Source of the DNA: Liolophura sinensis
Lineage: Eukaryota; Mollusca; Polyplacophora; Chitonida; Chitonidae
Reading direction: 5' to 3'
NCBI RefSeq assembly: GCF_032854445.1
Contig: NW_027018071.1
Span: forward strand, 1-64,000
Length of the DNA stretch: 64,000 nt
Shown: one piece after another, positions 63,456 to 64,000 of the stretch
Numbering within the stretch: the stretch's first letter is position 1
Layout: the number at the start of each line of letters is the position of its first letter
Made by a program: the position numbers and the translations under genes
The notes under the pieces: model-generated
The model's input: the letters and a program-made list of their open reading frames with translations, nothing else
The model's database searches: none
Told to the model about the DNA's origin: nothing

Positions 63456-64000
63456 GATAGCATGCTCAGTTACAAGATAAACATTGTAAACATTATATTA
63501 TCACGCTTACTTACAAGGAAAACATTGCAATCATTATAATAGAAAGCTCAGTTACAAGATGAAAATTGTAATCATAATAGCATGTTCAGTTACAAGATGA
63601 ATATTGTAATCATTATAATAACATCATCAGTTACAAAATGAACATTGTATTCATTATATTAGCACGTTCAATTACAACATGAACATTGTAATCATTATAA
63701 TAGCATGCTCAGTTACAAGATGAACATTGTAAACAGTATAATAGCGTGCCCATTTACAAAATGAACATTGTCATCATTATAATAGCATGCTAAGTTACAA
63801 GATGAACATTGTAATCATTATAAAAACATCATCAGTTACAAAGTGAACATTGTAATCAGTATAAAAGCATGCTCAGTTGCAAAATGAACATTGTAATCAT
63901 TATAATAGCATGTTCAGTTACAAGGTGAACATTGTAATTATTATAAAAACATGCCCAGTTACAAGATGAACATTGTAATACTTCTAATAGCATGTTCAGT
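63456..64000. repeat. 41-bp satellite array, block S11
   Basis: About 13 monomers up to the window edge, following the same rare-monomer order as S5 from 20873. The last monomers (GTAATACTTCTAATAGC at about 63975) match 22212, so the start of S11 lacks the extra 20-monomer copy found in S5. Confidence 0.95.

Noticed and set aside
1-64000. CENP-B box or telomeric TTAGGG repeats
   Set aside because: Neither motif was seen in monomers or spacers, so any centromere role rests only on array structure.

Overview
The window is non-genic eukaryotic satellite DNA. About 46.5 kb, nearly three quarters, is a tandem array of an AT-rich 41-bp monomer (roughly 1,120 copies). The array is interrupted eleven times by copies of one composite spacer block. 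I found no intact protein-coding gene, no rRNA and no functional tRNA gene. Two tRNA-derived SINE families and a Tc1-like DNA transposon point to an animal. The SINE 3' ends (TTGAGTACGRCGTWAAAC followed by a CACT or poly(A) tail) look to me like those of marine molluscs. The mollusc assignment is inference from memory of such elements, not a search.

Layout: satellite blocks (S0 to S11) lie at 1-4650, 5934-9387, 10671-11833, 13116-17013, 18296-18883, 20873-24871, 26159-33001, 34289-37617, 40554-44421, 45705-54725, 56009-61467 and 63456-64000. Between them lie spacers 1-11, which start at 4651, 9388, 11834, 17014, 18884, 24872, 33002, 37618, 44422, 54726 and 61468. A short spacer is about 1,285 bp: roughly 890 bp of unrecognised unique-looking sequence followed by a ~365-bp SINE flanked by the direct repeat CAGTTGCACAG. 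Spacers 5 and 11 are a long form of about 1,988 bp with an added ~710-bp tail that holds a 30-bp minisatellite. Spacer-to-spacer distances run from 1,870 to 10,304 bp.

Organisation is hierarchical: 41-bp monomers, then variant monomers in a fixed order (including a recurrent four-monomer, 164-bp cassette), then kilobase blocks, then spacer-containing units. Recent direct duplications are visible with offsets 820/861, 1,103, 2,088 and 2,785 bp, all within a few bases of whole multiples of 41 bp. Spacers 7 and 8 are sister copies. Spacer 8 alone has since received a 1,647-bp Tc1-like transposon (37710-39356, TA duplication, transposase with one in-frame stop), and the satellite after it received a 283-bp poly(A)-tailed SINE (40708-40990).

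Functionally this reads as a satellite array evolving by unequal exchange and conversion, possibly centromeric or heterochromatic, with transposable elements as passengers. The only recognisable protein is the decayed transposase.
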